The translations under genes were made by a program, and so were the position numbers. From NCBI GenBank assembly GCA_032988165.1, contig JANTQF010000107.1, positions 41,801 through 105,800 on the forward strand: 64,000 bases of DNA, given 5' to 3'. This stretch comes from Emmonsiellopsis sp. PD_33 (lineage: Eukaryota > Ascomycota > Eurotiomycetes > Onygenales > Ajellomycetaceae). Below, one piece after another: positions 46,398 through 58,494 of this stretch. Under the pieces are notes generated by a model that saw only the letters and a program-made list of their open reading frames with translations, was not told the DNA's origin and did not search any database. The stretch's first letter is position 1, and each line of letters opens with the position of its first letter.

Positions 46398-49300
46398 ATG
46401 GTCAAAGAACGCGAACCCCCAAAGGCTCCTATAGCTCCCCCAGATCCTGCACCTTCTACAGCTCCTACAGCCCCCACAGTCCCTAGTTCTCACCCCGCTG
46501 CCACAGTTCCTCCGGCTACCACAGTTCCAAGACAGCCCAGCAACAAGCCTGGGGAAAGATCGAAGCCGCCAGTGTTTGGCTATCCCTCTCCATTAGGATC
46601 AAGCAGTCAGAAACAGAGCAATGTATTTAATATTCCAAAACCAAACAGGCCGCGTCCTGAACACCATCAATCACATCGACCGCCGCAACCACTAGTGGGG
46701 AACAATGGACCTCGTCCGGGTCAACAGTCAAATACCGGTTCCAGGCCAGGAAGCAGAGATAGACATACCGGTCATAGATATCCATGGGAAGACCCCTTGC
46801 GGCCGGTGAAGCCAGCGGATTACAACAAAACCCGACCAGGCTCGTCAGGCGATGACAGCGCTGTGGGAATCATGCGTCCGACGAATGTCCTTTGGACCAC
46901 GAGACCGGCTTCTATTCCGCACTTTTCCTCTCAAGGCTCAGCTCCAAAAATCCCTAAATCACAGAACAATCTCAAGAACTTCATCGATATGACGAGTGAG
47001 ATCGGCATGGCAACAAACGCTACTCATTACGAAGAGGAGTTTGGATCGATGGATGCATATAGCTACGTTGATGCAGCCAAAGCAAATGAGAACATCAAGG
47101 CGTTGCTCGAGGGAGCGTTTGAGGAAGAGAGTGAGAAGCCTCGGACTAGGCTTCGAAAGAAAAAGATTGAGGATGAGATTGATGCTTTGGCCAATAAGCT
47201 TTCAAACGTCACCGTTGGTGGAGCAGAAGAACCAGAAGAGGAAGAGGAAGAGGATGATGGCACCGTTGAAGGCCTCAATGTCAAGCTATTGCCCCACCAA
47301 ATTGACGGAGTCGCCTGGATGAGAGATAAGGAAGCTGGTGTGAAAAAGACCCGGGGCGTGCTTCCTAAGGGAGGCATTCTCGCTGACGATATGGGTTTGG
47401 GCAAGACTATCCAGACGATTGCGCTGATGCTTACGAACCCTCGGCCCGCGAAGGCGAAGACCAGTACCGATGATAAGGACGGCGACAAGAAGAAGGAGGG
47501 GTCCAAAATTCCACCCGAGGTGGGCCATGGCACCTTGGTTGTCGCGCCCCTTGCTCTGATCAAACAGTGGGAATCTGAGATCGAAACCAAGATCGACGCC
47601 GCACATAGATTGCGAACTTGTGTGTACCACGGAACTGGACGAACGAAGAACGCCAATAAGCTCGACCAGTTCGATGTTGTTATCACAACCTACGGAACTC
47701 TCAGCTCTGAGCATGCAAATTCTATCAAATCGCCAGCAAAATCCGGATGTTTTGCCACTCACTGGTACAGAATCATTCTCGACGAAGCACACACGATTAA
47801 GAACCGCAATGCTAAAGCAACGCAAGCTGCTTGTGCGTTGGATTCACTCTATAGGTGGTGTCTTACCGGCACACCCATGCAGAATAATCTGGATGAGCTG
47901 CAGAGTCTTATCCACTTCCTCCGCATCAAGCCGTATAACGATCTTGCTGCCTGGCGTGACCAGATTACTAGGCCATTAAACAATGGACGGGGAGGGTTGG
48001 CTATCCGGCGACTACAGGTTTACCTCAAAGCTTTCATGAAACGGCGTACAAAGGATGTTTTGAAACTGGAGGGCGGCCTGAATGGTGGAAATACCAATAC
48101 CAAAGAAGACGGCAAGGAATCATCGACCGGTTTCCGCATCACTAACCGCGAAGTCCTCAAAGTTGTCGCAGATTTCACCCCCGGAGAGCGAAACTTTTAC
48201 AAACGCCTCGAACAACGCACTGACAAATCCTTGGAACGAATGATGGGCGGTGAAAACTTGAACTATGCCAGCGCATTGGTGCTTCTCCTTCGTCTACGGC
48301 AAGCTTGCAACCACCCTGATCTTGTCAAGAGTGACCTTGCACAGGATAAAGATGTGTTATTGAACAATTTTGGAGGAAGGCGGTCTTCTTCTAGGACATC
48401 TAACGGTGGGGAGGATGTCGATAGTATTGCAGATCTTATGGGCGGATTGAGTGTGATGACCAAACGCTGTGATGTCTGTCAGATTGAATTGGATGCGAAG
48501 GAGGCCCGGAGCGGTGCCAGCCGATGTGTGGAGTGTGAGGCCGATTTGCAGTCACAAGTTGTTCAACCTAAGGAGAAAAAGAAGAAAAAGAAGAAGCCGA
48601 AGAAGGAGAAATCAACCGCCGCCGCGCCGTCCGAGGAGTTATCCCAAGCCCGTCGCGCTAGATTGCAAAAGAACCGCGTTGTTCTTGATAGTGATGATGA
48701 GGATGATGGCGAGTGGATCGTTCCCGATGAACAACGTCCTGCCACTGATCTTGGTAAAGCCGGTGGCACCGATGATGAGGACGCCGAAGGTGGAGGCGAA
48801 TGGATAAACTCCGACGACTCTGCAACTGAAGACGAGGATGATATCGAAGGGTCCAGTAAAGTCTCTCAAAAGCAACCAGAGGTCATCAGTCTCGTTTCCG
48901 ACGACGAGGAAGAGAGCGAGGAAGAAGAGGATGAGGACGACGACGAGTCCGAAACTGATGAGGAAGAAGCCAGCATCCTCCCCCCCACAGAAAAACCCGA
49001 CTACCTCGCCTCTACCAAGATCCGCCACCTTATGAAAATCCTCAAGCAGGAATCCGGCGACTTCAAATTCATCGTCTTCTCCTTCTTCACTTCCATGCTC
49101 AACAAGATCGAACCGTTCCTCAAGGACGCTAATATCGGCTACGCGCGCTACGACGGGGCCATGCGCAACGACCTGCGAGAGCATAGTTTGGATAGACTTC
49201 GTAACTCGCCAAAGACCCGTGTGCTGCTTTGCAGTTTACGCGCGGGCTCGTTGGGTCTGAATCTGACGGCAGCAAGTCGGGTGGTTATTTTAGAGCCCTT

Positions 49301-49823
49301 TTGGAATCCCGTATGTCCTTATCCATTTACCCTTCCTACCGGTCCATTTTATGTAAAACTAACCCGGATCCTATCCATATAGTTCGTTGAAGAACAAGCC
49401 ATCGACCGCGTCCACCGCCTTAACCAAACCATCGACGTCAAAATCTACAAACTAACCATCAAAGACACCGTCGAAGAGCGCATCGTCGATCTACAAGAGC
49501 GCAAGCGCGAGCTCGCCAACGCCACCATCGAAGGCAAGGCTTCCGCCGCGAAACTTACCATGAAAGATATGCTTGCGTTGTTTGGCCATGATGCGGAGGC
49601 GAAGTATACGGATGATGGACAGCTTGACCTAACGGGGAAGACGAGGCTGCTGGAGCGGAGTGAGGGGGAGTGGATTGCCGGAGAGGAGAGAGCTGGGAGT
49701 CCTTCGGTGTCGTCGAGCCAGGGGAGAAGGGCGACGCCGCCGGTCATGGAGCGGAGGAGCGGTGGTGGAGGAGGAGCTAGGAGGGTGACGCCAGAGAGCT
49801 CGGTTTATGGGCGGAGATGGTGA
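46398..49823 (+). CDS. SNF2-family ATPase/helicase, Rad5/16-like (Uls1/Rrp1 type)
   Basis: DNA-dependent ATP motor, 1117 aa, in two exons 46398-49310 and 49383-49823 (intron 49311-49382). The first in-frame ATG is 46398; the frame is open 12 codons further up with no ATG. Residues 1-200 are Pro-rich and disordered. The ATPase N-lobe starts at LLPHQIDGVAWM; Walker A is in ADDMGLGKTIQT (about 330), DEAH box in IILDEAHTIKNR (about 460), and LTGTPMQNN follows. Between the lobes is an insert with a Cys cluster CDVC...CVEC (about 690-716), a Lys-rich run and a long acidic stretch (about 770-865). The C-lobe shows FIVFSFFTSMLNKI, GSLGLNLTAASRVVILEPFWNP and, after the intron, DRVHRLNQ. The insert position is where Rad5/Uls1 enzymes carry a RING; here only four Cys remain. 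A genome-maintenance role is inferred from the family. Confidence 0.9.
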
Positions 49824-52800
49824 TTGGGCAATGAATCATCTTGAGAGTTCGAGAAATTGACCGATGGGGTCTTGCTGTTTCCTGTGTGGCAGGATACATA
49901 CATGCTACGCATACGCACATATACCCATTTACTTCTTCCTCGCTGTGTTTTCACGATCTAGATGGCGCCCGCTTGAGTTGCCTGTCGGGTTGTTTTGTTG
50001 AAGTTGGGGGATGTCATTAGATTTTGCTCTTTTGGGTTTAATTTTTTTTTTTTTTTTTTTATGGAACGGGAGGGACGGGACGGGAAGCGTTTTCTGGGAC
50101 GGATGGGAGCGGGAGCGGGAGCGGGAGCGGGGGGTTGACTTTTTTTTTTTGCAAATTAATATTGGCCTGTCCTCTTCTTTTTTGGTTTGAAAATAATTCT
50201 AGAAAGCCTAGGTACATATGCATCTTTACAGCCGATTCTTGCAGATATTTCCTTCCCCCCTTTTTCATTCGTTGGTTGGTTATTTGATTGATTGATGTGG
50301 TTGTGTTGTGTTGGGTTAGGTTAGAGCAATATTAACTAACATAGATCAAGCTTCAGGCTCAGACTCAAACTCAGACTCAGACAGATTTGGCCTCATGCTC
50401 AGGCTTGCTTAGTTAACTTGTATGCTGGTAATTCATTGATTAGTGACACTGAAAAGGGGTTTGAGTGATTGGTTATATGGATGCATGTCTCAATTTAATA
50501 GCAGCTAATGAATGGTTGATGGGTGATGTCATTTATATAGAAGTTTAAATAGAAAAATAGAAATAATATGATTGACTGATTTAATATAATCCTTATTCCT
50601 TACTTATATAACCATATTACATGCATACAACATGCACACAGCAGGAGTAGTTATGTCATCTAAGAGACCTACCAGTGATCATCCTACCTTGCCAACCACT
50701 GCTCCACCAAACCCCCCCTCATCACACATGCATAGAAATGATTTCCTACCCACATACAGAGTAGTTATTGTATCCAACATTAATCTGCTGATCAATGTCA
50801 TCAGCACATCATGAGAATCACCCTGCCCTTTTGCAACCCTGTTATTGCTTGTTAGTCCACTCTTTATATTTTCCATGAGTCCTCTCCCCCTCTCTCTCCC
50901 CAGCACACATACCCATCCACTCCATATTTCCATGATATTTCACACCCACATAATACATCATCAATGTCACCCGTCCATTCTGTCCTCACAGCCGCTGGCA
51001 GCCATGCCGCCGCCTCTCATTCAGCCAGGGGCTCAAATCAATTCCATGCCGATGACGACGTCGTTAATTAATCAGCGATCGATGAGCCCGACGGAACAAA
51101 ATACATGCCATCCATCCATCCATGCACACGCGGCGGCTATGTATGTATCTCGGATGCATAGGAAGATTTGTACGACGCATGTTGTCTCCTCAAGGAAGTA
51201 TGGTACCTTAACCGACCCATGTACGCATGTACGAAAGGAATGTAACCATCCACGCGCCCACACATATGGACGCATATACGCACGTCTATCGGGTAGTTAG
51301 CTAAGGAAATAGTGACGTAGCACAGGGGGGGGAGGATATGTGGGAATTTTCAGCTGGTGGGCGGCCACTGCATGTGTGCACAGCACGAATGTATATGTAT
51401 ATACATGTACCTGCGTGGTGTCCAAATTGGGACAGTTGGGGGTGTTGTATCATACATACGTAGTTATCTCCTTAGGTACATGTTTGTTTGTTTGGTATGT
51501 AGCTAAATTGGCTGGTTGGTTAGTTTAATTGCTTGGTTAGTTACGGGCAGATGGAAAGGGAGGGAGGGCGGGAAGGTGGTGGAGGTGGTCGAAATCGATC
51601 AATAGATCGAAGACATTAGATCCCGGTGTATGATGAGATGGATCGGTCCCATTCTGTCGAGTTTCGGATATTGCGAGGTGTTTCGATGCGGATATTTTCA
51701 TCTCCCGACTCTGGATTATTCTGGGAAATTGTGCGGACAAGGAAAAGCCTATTGTTATTCTTGAATAGTCAGATTGGTTGAAAATAGCCCGCTGGCTGGC
51801 CAGCGCAGCTTCAGTTGTATTTTATTATTGGCGATGGCGAGAGCTCGAGTCTTGTGTTTATTTTTCTCTTTCTTTTTTCTTCTTTCTTGGGATGTGTGTC
51901 GTGAGCCAATGACAATCCTTCCTCTGACTGACTGACTGGACCTGTGCAAAGAATAATGGCAAAGGCAAACCTTCGGCGGCCTGACTCGCTCTCCGTCTTC
52001 CACCCACTTCCAGAAATTTGACCTGCATGCCCGGCGAATCAAACAGAAAAGAATCTGCGCCCAGCAGATCTCGCCTCGTGGCTCTGACACTCGTGGCTTC
52101 CAGGCACTGCTCTGTTTGGAACCGTGAAAGGTAACTTGTTACCAAAGATAAAAAAAATAAAGCCTCAACACCACCCACCACGTGCGGGACACTTCACCCA
52201 TCGGGCTACCAACCATGGTTTGAGGCACACGGTTGATGAACACAGACGCTCATCTATCAGCATTGATTGGTCTGATACAAGGAGTCCTGTAATGTGGCGC
52301 TCGCGTGGAACGCAGGATTGGGAATTCGACTGTGTGGGCTGCATTGCATTTGTGTGGCTGGGCTGGTTGACCGTCGTCGGCCAAATTTGACAAATCCGTA
52401 GATGTGGCATGTTTGCAGGATTGGAATTTGGGAGATATGCAGCCACTTGCAAGGCCCGGGCCCCGAACGGAGCTGTGTCGGGGATGGCTTTTTAAGATTT
52501 GTGGTTTGTTGATATGTGGCTGGGCTAGGGCATTGGATCTCTTTGTTTCCCATTCTTCATGATACATGAAGATTGTTTTCCGCTGTGGAGGTATTCAGGT
52601 CCATATTCACGGATCCTTTGATAATAGTAATAAGGTGATGGCAGATGGTTCCAAGCGGGCAGCCTTTCTTCGCCCAGATATTGCCCACCAGCCACTCCCG
52701 CCAGTGCTGATGAGAAACTCGGAGAGGTTCCCATTAGGTCAAACAAAGCAAGTCGATTCTTCCATCGACATGCCACAATACCACTTTTCTCCAACTCTCT

Positions 52801-55800
52801 GCTCCCTTCCCGCCGCCTTGAAACAGCACCTCCCTCTTCCATTCTCCACCCTCAACAAACCCTGCAGATCAGGAGGGGGCTTCAAAACAACGAACGCTGT
52901 CACTCGTTGTTCCCGAGGCATTGATAGCTGCCAATTGACAGTTAACGGAAGCTTGTTTCAGAAGGTTGTTTCATCGACAACTAAAATATTCCTTCCTGCT
53001 TATTTCTTCTTCATTCAGGAGGTCAGCATGGGTTTTTGGAGTGGTCCCTGGATTTGCTGCTAAGATTTAGGATGGAATTTAGTGCCTTGGGTGGGTTCTG
53101 TTGGGGGTGGGTTAGTGGGTTGCTAATAAAAGTTAGGCCAGGTAAGCTCTGTTCGTATTTTATTATTATCACAGTGATGCTGCGCAGATCGGGCGGTCTC
53201 CATGAAAATGTTCGGAAAAATATCCCAAGGCAGCTAGTTACACCAGATAGCTTCGAGTCACGATTACGGTAGTGAGGTAAAATAGGTATGCGACAGGTGA
53301 TTTCGGCGGAGTATCTCGCTGCGGAGTAATGGAGAGGAAACTCTGATAAGGGCCACAGATCGAGATGGCTGGTAAATTTTAGACAAAATCCAGCCGCCTG
53401 ATTATTTACACGATGCCACATTTGTTGGAGTGGTGTTGGTAAGCATGATCTATGCGCTTTTTTAGTTCATATTGGGATTTTCGCAGGGAGAGGGGACGGA
53501 CGGGACGGGGTGGGCAAGATGGGTGAACCTTGCATGGCTGAAACATGCATACCAGGCAAACCTGTTGGACATCGGCTGCTCGGGAGTGCTAGGCAACCTG
53601 CTATGACCCAAGATACGGAGTATATTGATCGGGTACGGCGTTTGGTCGGTTTATTGCTCTTGCTGAGGTTGAAATTGATACTTTTTTGCCCCCGTTCCCC
53701 CTGCCCGGCAATCCTGCTCAAGATACCTCGTAGTTTGAAAGCCTTGATAGTAATTGGGTCATCCAACGATCATGGCACCTTCCAAAAAATCTCTTGAACA
53801 AAAACCGGGGCGGTATGGAGCCGTGACTTTTCGAGATAGGCGAGGAACTGGAGCCATGAAGATCGGCTGTCCTTCTGGTTAGGATAGAGTTGTGCTAGCA
53901 TCGGTTAGCCCCAGAGGAGCAGGGGGCTGCAGTCTTGTCATCCTGGCCCTGGCGAGGCACCTGACATTTTTAGCAGGTTGCTCCCTGCCTGTGCAATCTG
54001 ATGTGCAACGGCGATGATGTCTGTCAATTCGTGCAATTGCTGGAGTAAAAGTGTTTGAGATGATAATGCGCTCCACCAGAAGTGATTATTAGCTACCTAG
54101 GGAAATGCAAGGAAACAATTCTTGCTCATCCATCATTTGATTTTGGGCCCCTTTGACAGCTCAGTTCAGCGGGTCGATCTAGCATTAAATTCGCCCGCTC
54201 CAAGGCTTGTATTAAGTTGTGGGGCGCTGGTGATGATGATGATGGACTCCTGCCCTCCACAGAGTCCACACAGCCCTCCGCCGCCTTCGTGGGTTTCGCG
54301 AAAGGGGCCGCCATCAATTGTCCTTTTTGGCAGTTTGTAGGTACAAATAGTTGAAATGGTCGAGAAAGCTGATGCCACGTTACTCGTATTTTGTTTTTCT
54401 GCATCCCAGGACAGGACCAACTGGGCAGTCCCGTTTGCCTCGTCCATCCCGAGATTTCGGAAGTTCTTAACCAGGATGGGGCTAGCAGCAGTGGAGGGCT
54501 GGTTTCAGGAAATGGCTGGCAGCCCGGGCGGTGATTGGGCGAGACGCGTGGTGAAGCCAGACTGGAACAGGCTTAACATTCGAAACGTGGCGCCCACGAG
54601 GACTCCCGGCATGAGAAGCCATGCGAAGCCATGCGAGGTTGCTGCGGTGTGATTGGGAGCCAGTGTTGACGGTTGGTTCCTGAGGAGCCATGATTCCATG
54701 AATACGGGGTGGCTGCGTGAGACTCAGATCCAGCGGCCAGCAACAATGCGAACAGAGACAAAGAAGAGGACGGTGGCGAGAGTGAAGATTGAAGGGCTGC
54801 GGGCGGAGAGAGAGAGATAGACAAACCAGAAGAGGAGGCTGAAGTTGATCGAGGCTGCGTATCGGCCGTACACAGAGATACCAAATTACCTCGCGTGGCC
54901 GCCCAGCACCCCGTCCCGTCCCGTCTCGTACCGTACCGTACGGCGATACGTGACCTGCAGCGGGGCGTCGCACAGGCACAACATGGTCGGCAGGGCGAGA
55001 TGGGCGGGCATAGATATTTCTTTTTTGCCACGAGAGAGCAGCGCACGCAATGGAGGACGGGCTAATCTTAGCAGACGGAGGAAATAAGCACAGAACCACA
55101 GGAACACAGAACCACAGGCTACAGCTGTAGATATACATAGTTGGCGAGGACTGCAGTACATAGCGGTATCCGTATGGTCAGCGCCCGTACCAGACTAGCC
55201 GTGTCCGTCTCCTCGACCTCGCTCGCCGTCTCCATCTTCTCCGTCTCTTTTTCCTCCCTGTCCACCGCTCTCCACGCCCGCTGCCCTCGTTTGTCCAAGG
55301 CCTGTCTCTCGTGTGCCAGCTCTCTCCGACCCCCCCGGCCAGAGAGTCCTTCGCTTGCGCTCTTTGCCGGCTTGGTTGACCCTCCGTTGCGGCCTCTCCT
55401 CCCCGTCCGTCTCCCTCACTCCGTCGGTACATACCCAGGGAACCAATCTATTTCTCCGCCCATTCGTCCCAATCCTAGCTTCGTCGACCGCCAGCGCCTG
55501 ATCGTGGACCAGGGAGAAGGTAGCGCGCCGCTCTCGGGAATTATTCAGCCCGGCGTGGTGGTGGTAGAGGTCGTGATAGCCCTGTCCTCGACCACACTGG
55601 TTCTTGTCACCACCGCTCTTTGTCGACAAGACCGCCATCCCTGGCTGTGCTGTGCTTAGACGGACTCAATTGGCACCTCGAAGAAGGATTTCTGGGGTCT
55701 GCGCTATTTGCGTTGGCTTATTCTGATCTATCATTATTTTTGGTCTTGGTCTGTCTGTCCCTTGAGGCCATCGACAAGGTAAGGCCCGTCTCCATCATCT

Positions 55801-56346
55801 GCCGTTCGTCGACTTCTCTATATACCCTTTCCATATTACAATGGCGGAACGAGATCCACTCTTCTGATCTCCTCGGATTGTTTGTATCCCTCATTCCCTT
55901 CGCATCCCTGGTTCGTTAAATCTCCCCATAACCGGCGTGGAGTGGCCGGGAGCTACCTCGTGGCAGGGCCCGATCAAACCGTCACGCAGACCGGCGCAAC
56001 CACACTCTCTCCTTGCATGTCTTATCGTCCTCGTCTCACCTTTCCCGTCTCCTGACTGCAATCTACTAACCACTAGACCAAGTGTACCACAGTTAAATCT
56101 CTTTCTCGCAATCTCAACATCGTTGTCCAGGCACAACCTGTCAAGGCGCTTCGTTCGTTACCGAAGGGTATCCCAGTGTAACGATTCCCTGTCCGAGGTC
56201 CCTGTGAAACCGGAAAACCTGCGTTCCTTGATTTCTGTCGAAAGGCTTGGTTACCCATCTCCGTATTAAACCTCCAGGCGATGCCGTCGACGCTCACGGT
56301 TTTTGGAATCCGGAATATTGACAACTAAACTGTTGTCGGGGTCGAA
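49824..56346. other. Gene-free stretch, 6.5 kb, upstream of the STK32-type kinase
   Basis: No frame here shows a domain, signal peptide or convincing splice pattern. It contains T19 (about 50042-50060), four GGGAGC units (50105-50128), an ACTCAGACTC-type imperfect repeat (50350-50385), ATCC-type repeats near 51110, and long pyrimidine-rich tracts at 55180-55480 and 56000-56130. The part nearest 56347 is likely a long 5' UTR or promoter with several small upstream frames. It may hold non-coding transcripts, which cannot be seen from sequence alone. Confidence 0.5.
50105..50128. repeat. (GGGAGC)4 repeat
   Basis: Four perfect hexamer units, followed by a GGGGGG run. Four or more G-runs on one strand could form a G-quadruplex; downstream of the SNF2 gene. 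Confidence 0.85.
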
Positions 56347-58494
56347 ATGGGTAATTCGCAGGGGAAGCAGATATCCTACGGGGATGCAGGTTCGTCTCCC
56401 TTTCCCGACGTCATTGTTCAACCGGCATCAGCTTGGTGAGTGCGGACAAGTGGTTAACGTCACCATCGCCTCCTACAGTAAATCTAAATCATTTCCGCCT
56501 CCTGCGGGTCGTTGGCAAAGGCGCATTTGGCAAGGTACGGATCGTTGAGCGCAAGGATTCTGGCTTGACATTTGCCTTGAAATACATCAGAAAGGATGAA
56601 GGTAAATATGTTTTGTCTACATCTTGTCACCAAGAATCAATTCTAACTTGTCTCTTAACTATCCCAGTTGTCCGCTCTGAAAGCGTCAGGAATATAATAC
56701 GGGAACGTCGAATGCTAGAGCACCTGAATCATCCTTTCCTTTGCAATTTAAGATATTCATTCCAGGACATTGAGTACATGTACGTTACCAGCCTCCCCGA
56801 CTCGCTTCAAAATAGCCCCCCCGATGTCTGATATCTTGTTTAGATACATCGTGGTGGATCTCATGAATGGTGGCGATCTGCGATTCCACATCTCGAGGAA
56901 ATGTTTCACCGAAGATGCAGTCCGGTTTTGGGTTGCAGAGCTGGCGTGCGCTCTGAGATATATACATTCCCAAGGCATCATTCATCGGGATTTGAAGCCG
57001 GACAATGTTCTGCTGGATTCCGACGGTCATGTTCATCTAGCCGATTTTGTGAGTGGATTTTGGACTGCGGGATATTTTGACGAGGACTAACAACTTTTCA
57101 GAACGTGGCGTCCGACTTCAAGCCCTCAAAACCGCTGACGAGTAAATCGGGAACGCTTGCATATCTGGCACCAGAGGTTTTCGAAGGTGGCGGATATCTT
57201 AATGAAGTTGACTGGTGGTCGCTTGGTGTGACGTTTTATGAGTGCATTTACAATAAGGTAAGCTTCTTTGCTATTGTCGAGTGAACTCTACCTCAGCTAA
57301 CCCCTTCTAAGCGACCATTCGAAGGACGGAACCATGAAACATTGTCGGAAAACATCAGGCGCGCCCAACCGAAATACTATGTTACGAACCCTGCTGTAAC
57401 GGTCCCTTGTCTACGCGCCATATCGTCACTAATGGAAAGGGACCGGTCGATCCGTATTGGTGCGGCCGGGTTTGAGACGTTCACATGCCATCCTTTCTTC
57501 GAAGACATAGATTTCGAGGCTCTAGAGCGAAAAGAAATTCCTCCGATATTCATACCTTCGAGTGAAAAGACGAACTTCGATGCGACCTACGATCTGGAAG
57601 AATTACTCCTAGAAGAAGCGCCGTTAGAAGCACGAGCCCGTCGACAAAAGCCGCGAGCGGAATTGAAGGATGATGCCACCGCCAAAGAGATCCGAGAAGA
57701 TGAGCTCCACCGAATTATCGAGACCATGTTTGAGCCATTCGACTACACAACTGTCCGATACGATGGGTATGTTCTTTATCTCTATCGGAAAAGCATAGCC
57801 GCTGCAACTGCTAACCCCTTTTGTAGAACCGCTGCTGCTGCTATTGCAGCTTCTAGGTCAGACTACCCCATTTGAAGCAGCCCAATCCATGCCTGCGTAA
57901 TGTAAACTTACATTTGTTATTAGTAACCCTGAGGACTGCCTTCGTACGACGACCGCTCGATCGCATACCCGCCATGCCTCTCAGCCCCGTTCACCGAGCG
58001 GCTCACCATCCCTCCAGACAGAAAGGTCTCTTAGCCGATCGAACGCCTCTGACACCTTCCCTTCATTTACCGAATACGATAGATATCCGCATGAACATAA
58101 CAATATTCACGCTCATCACAACCCTCATAATGGAGCACGGTCCGGCTCACCAAGACGCTCACGCCCGTCGCCCACCTCTCAGCCTCATCCCCAAGCCTAT
58201 CGCCCGCCTCCCCCCATCCCACAACAACGTCCACGTGGTGCGACGCGGAAAATGAGCAAAGGAGGCGGTGTACAAATGGTCCTCGAAGAAACCGGAAGCT
58301 GGAGTAATCTTGCTGATCAAAGTTCTCCATTACCGACAAATGGCTACGACCCCAACCAGAACAGGGGTGCTGCCGCGTCCAATAGCGGCATGCTTTCGTT
58401 TCTTAGCCGCAAGAAGGGTCGCGATCGGAGTCCCAAGCCTACAGAACCTGGAGTGCTCGGCAAGGAGGGTTCAAGACAAATTCTCAGCAGCTAA
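56347..58494 (+). CDS. Serine/threonine protein kinase, STK32/YANK family
   Basis: Eight exons: 56347-56389, 56479-56601, 56668-56779, 56844-57048, 57102-57257, 57312-57766, 57827-57856, 57924-58494; 564 aa. The N terminus MGNSQGKQ is a good N-myristoylation site, so membrane association is likely. The AGC-type kinase domain follows: glycine loop [10 protein letters not shown], catalytic Lys in [24 protein letters not shown] and [13 protein letters not shown]. The metal-binding motif reads DFN rather than DFG (HLADFNVASDF), as is normal for the STK32/YANK group. The catalytic Asp and Lys are present, so it is probably active. An AGC-tail-like part ([10 protein letters not shown]) follows, then a Ser/Pro/His-rich disordered tail ending [14 protein letters not shown]. 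All junctions keep frame. The 30-nt exon 7 is small and uses a weaker donor (GTCAGA), but is required to link both parts. Confidence 0.9.

Noticed and set aside
46256..46432. 58-codon open frame overlapping the 5' end of the SNF2 gene
   Set aside because: No start codon, preceded by TAA, ends inside the SNF2 N terminus; probably chance.
55141..55659. 172-codon frame in the 6.5-kb spacer
   Set aside because: Composition reflects a CT-rich tract; opposite-strand frames are equally long, as expected for biased sequence.
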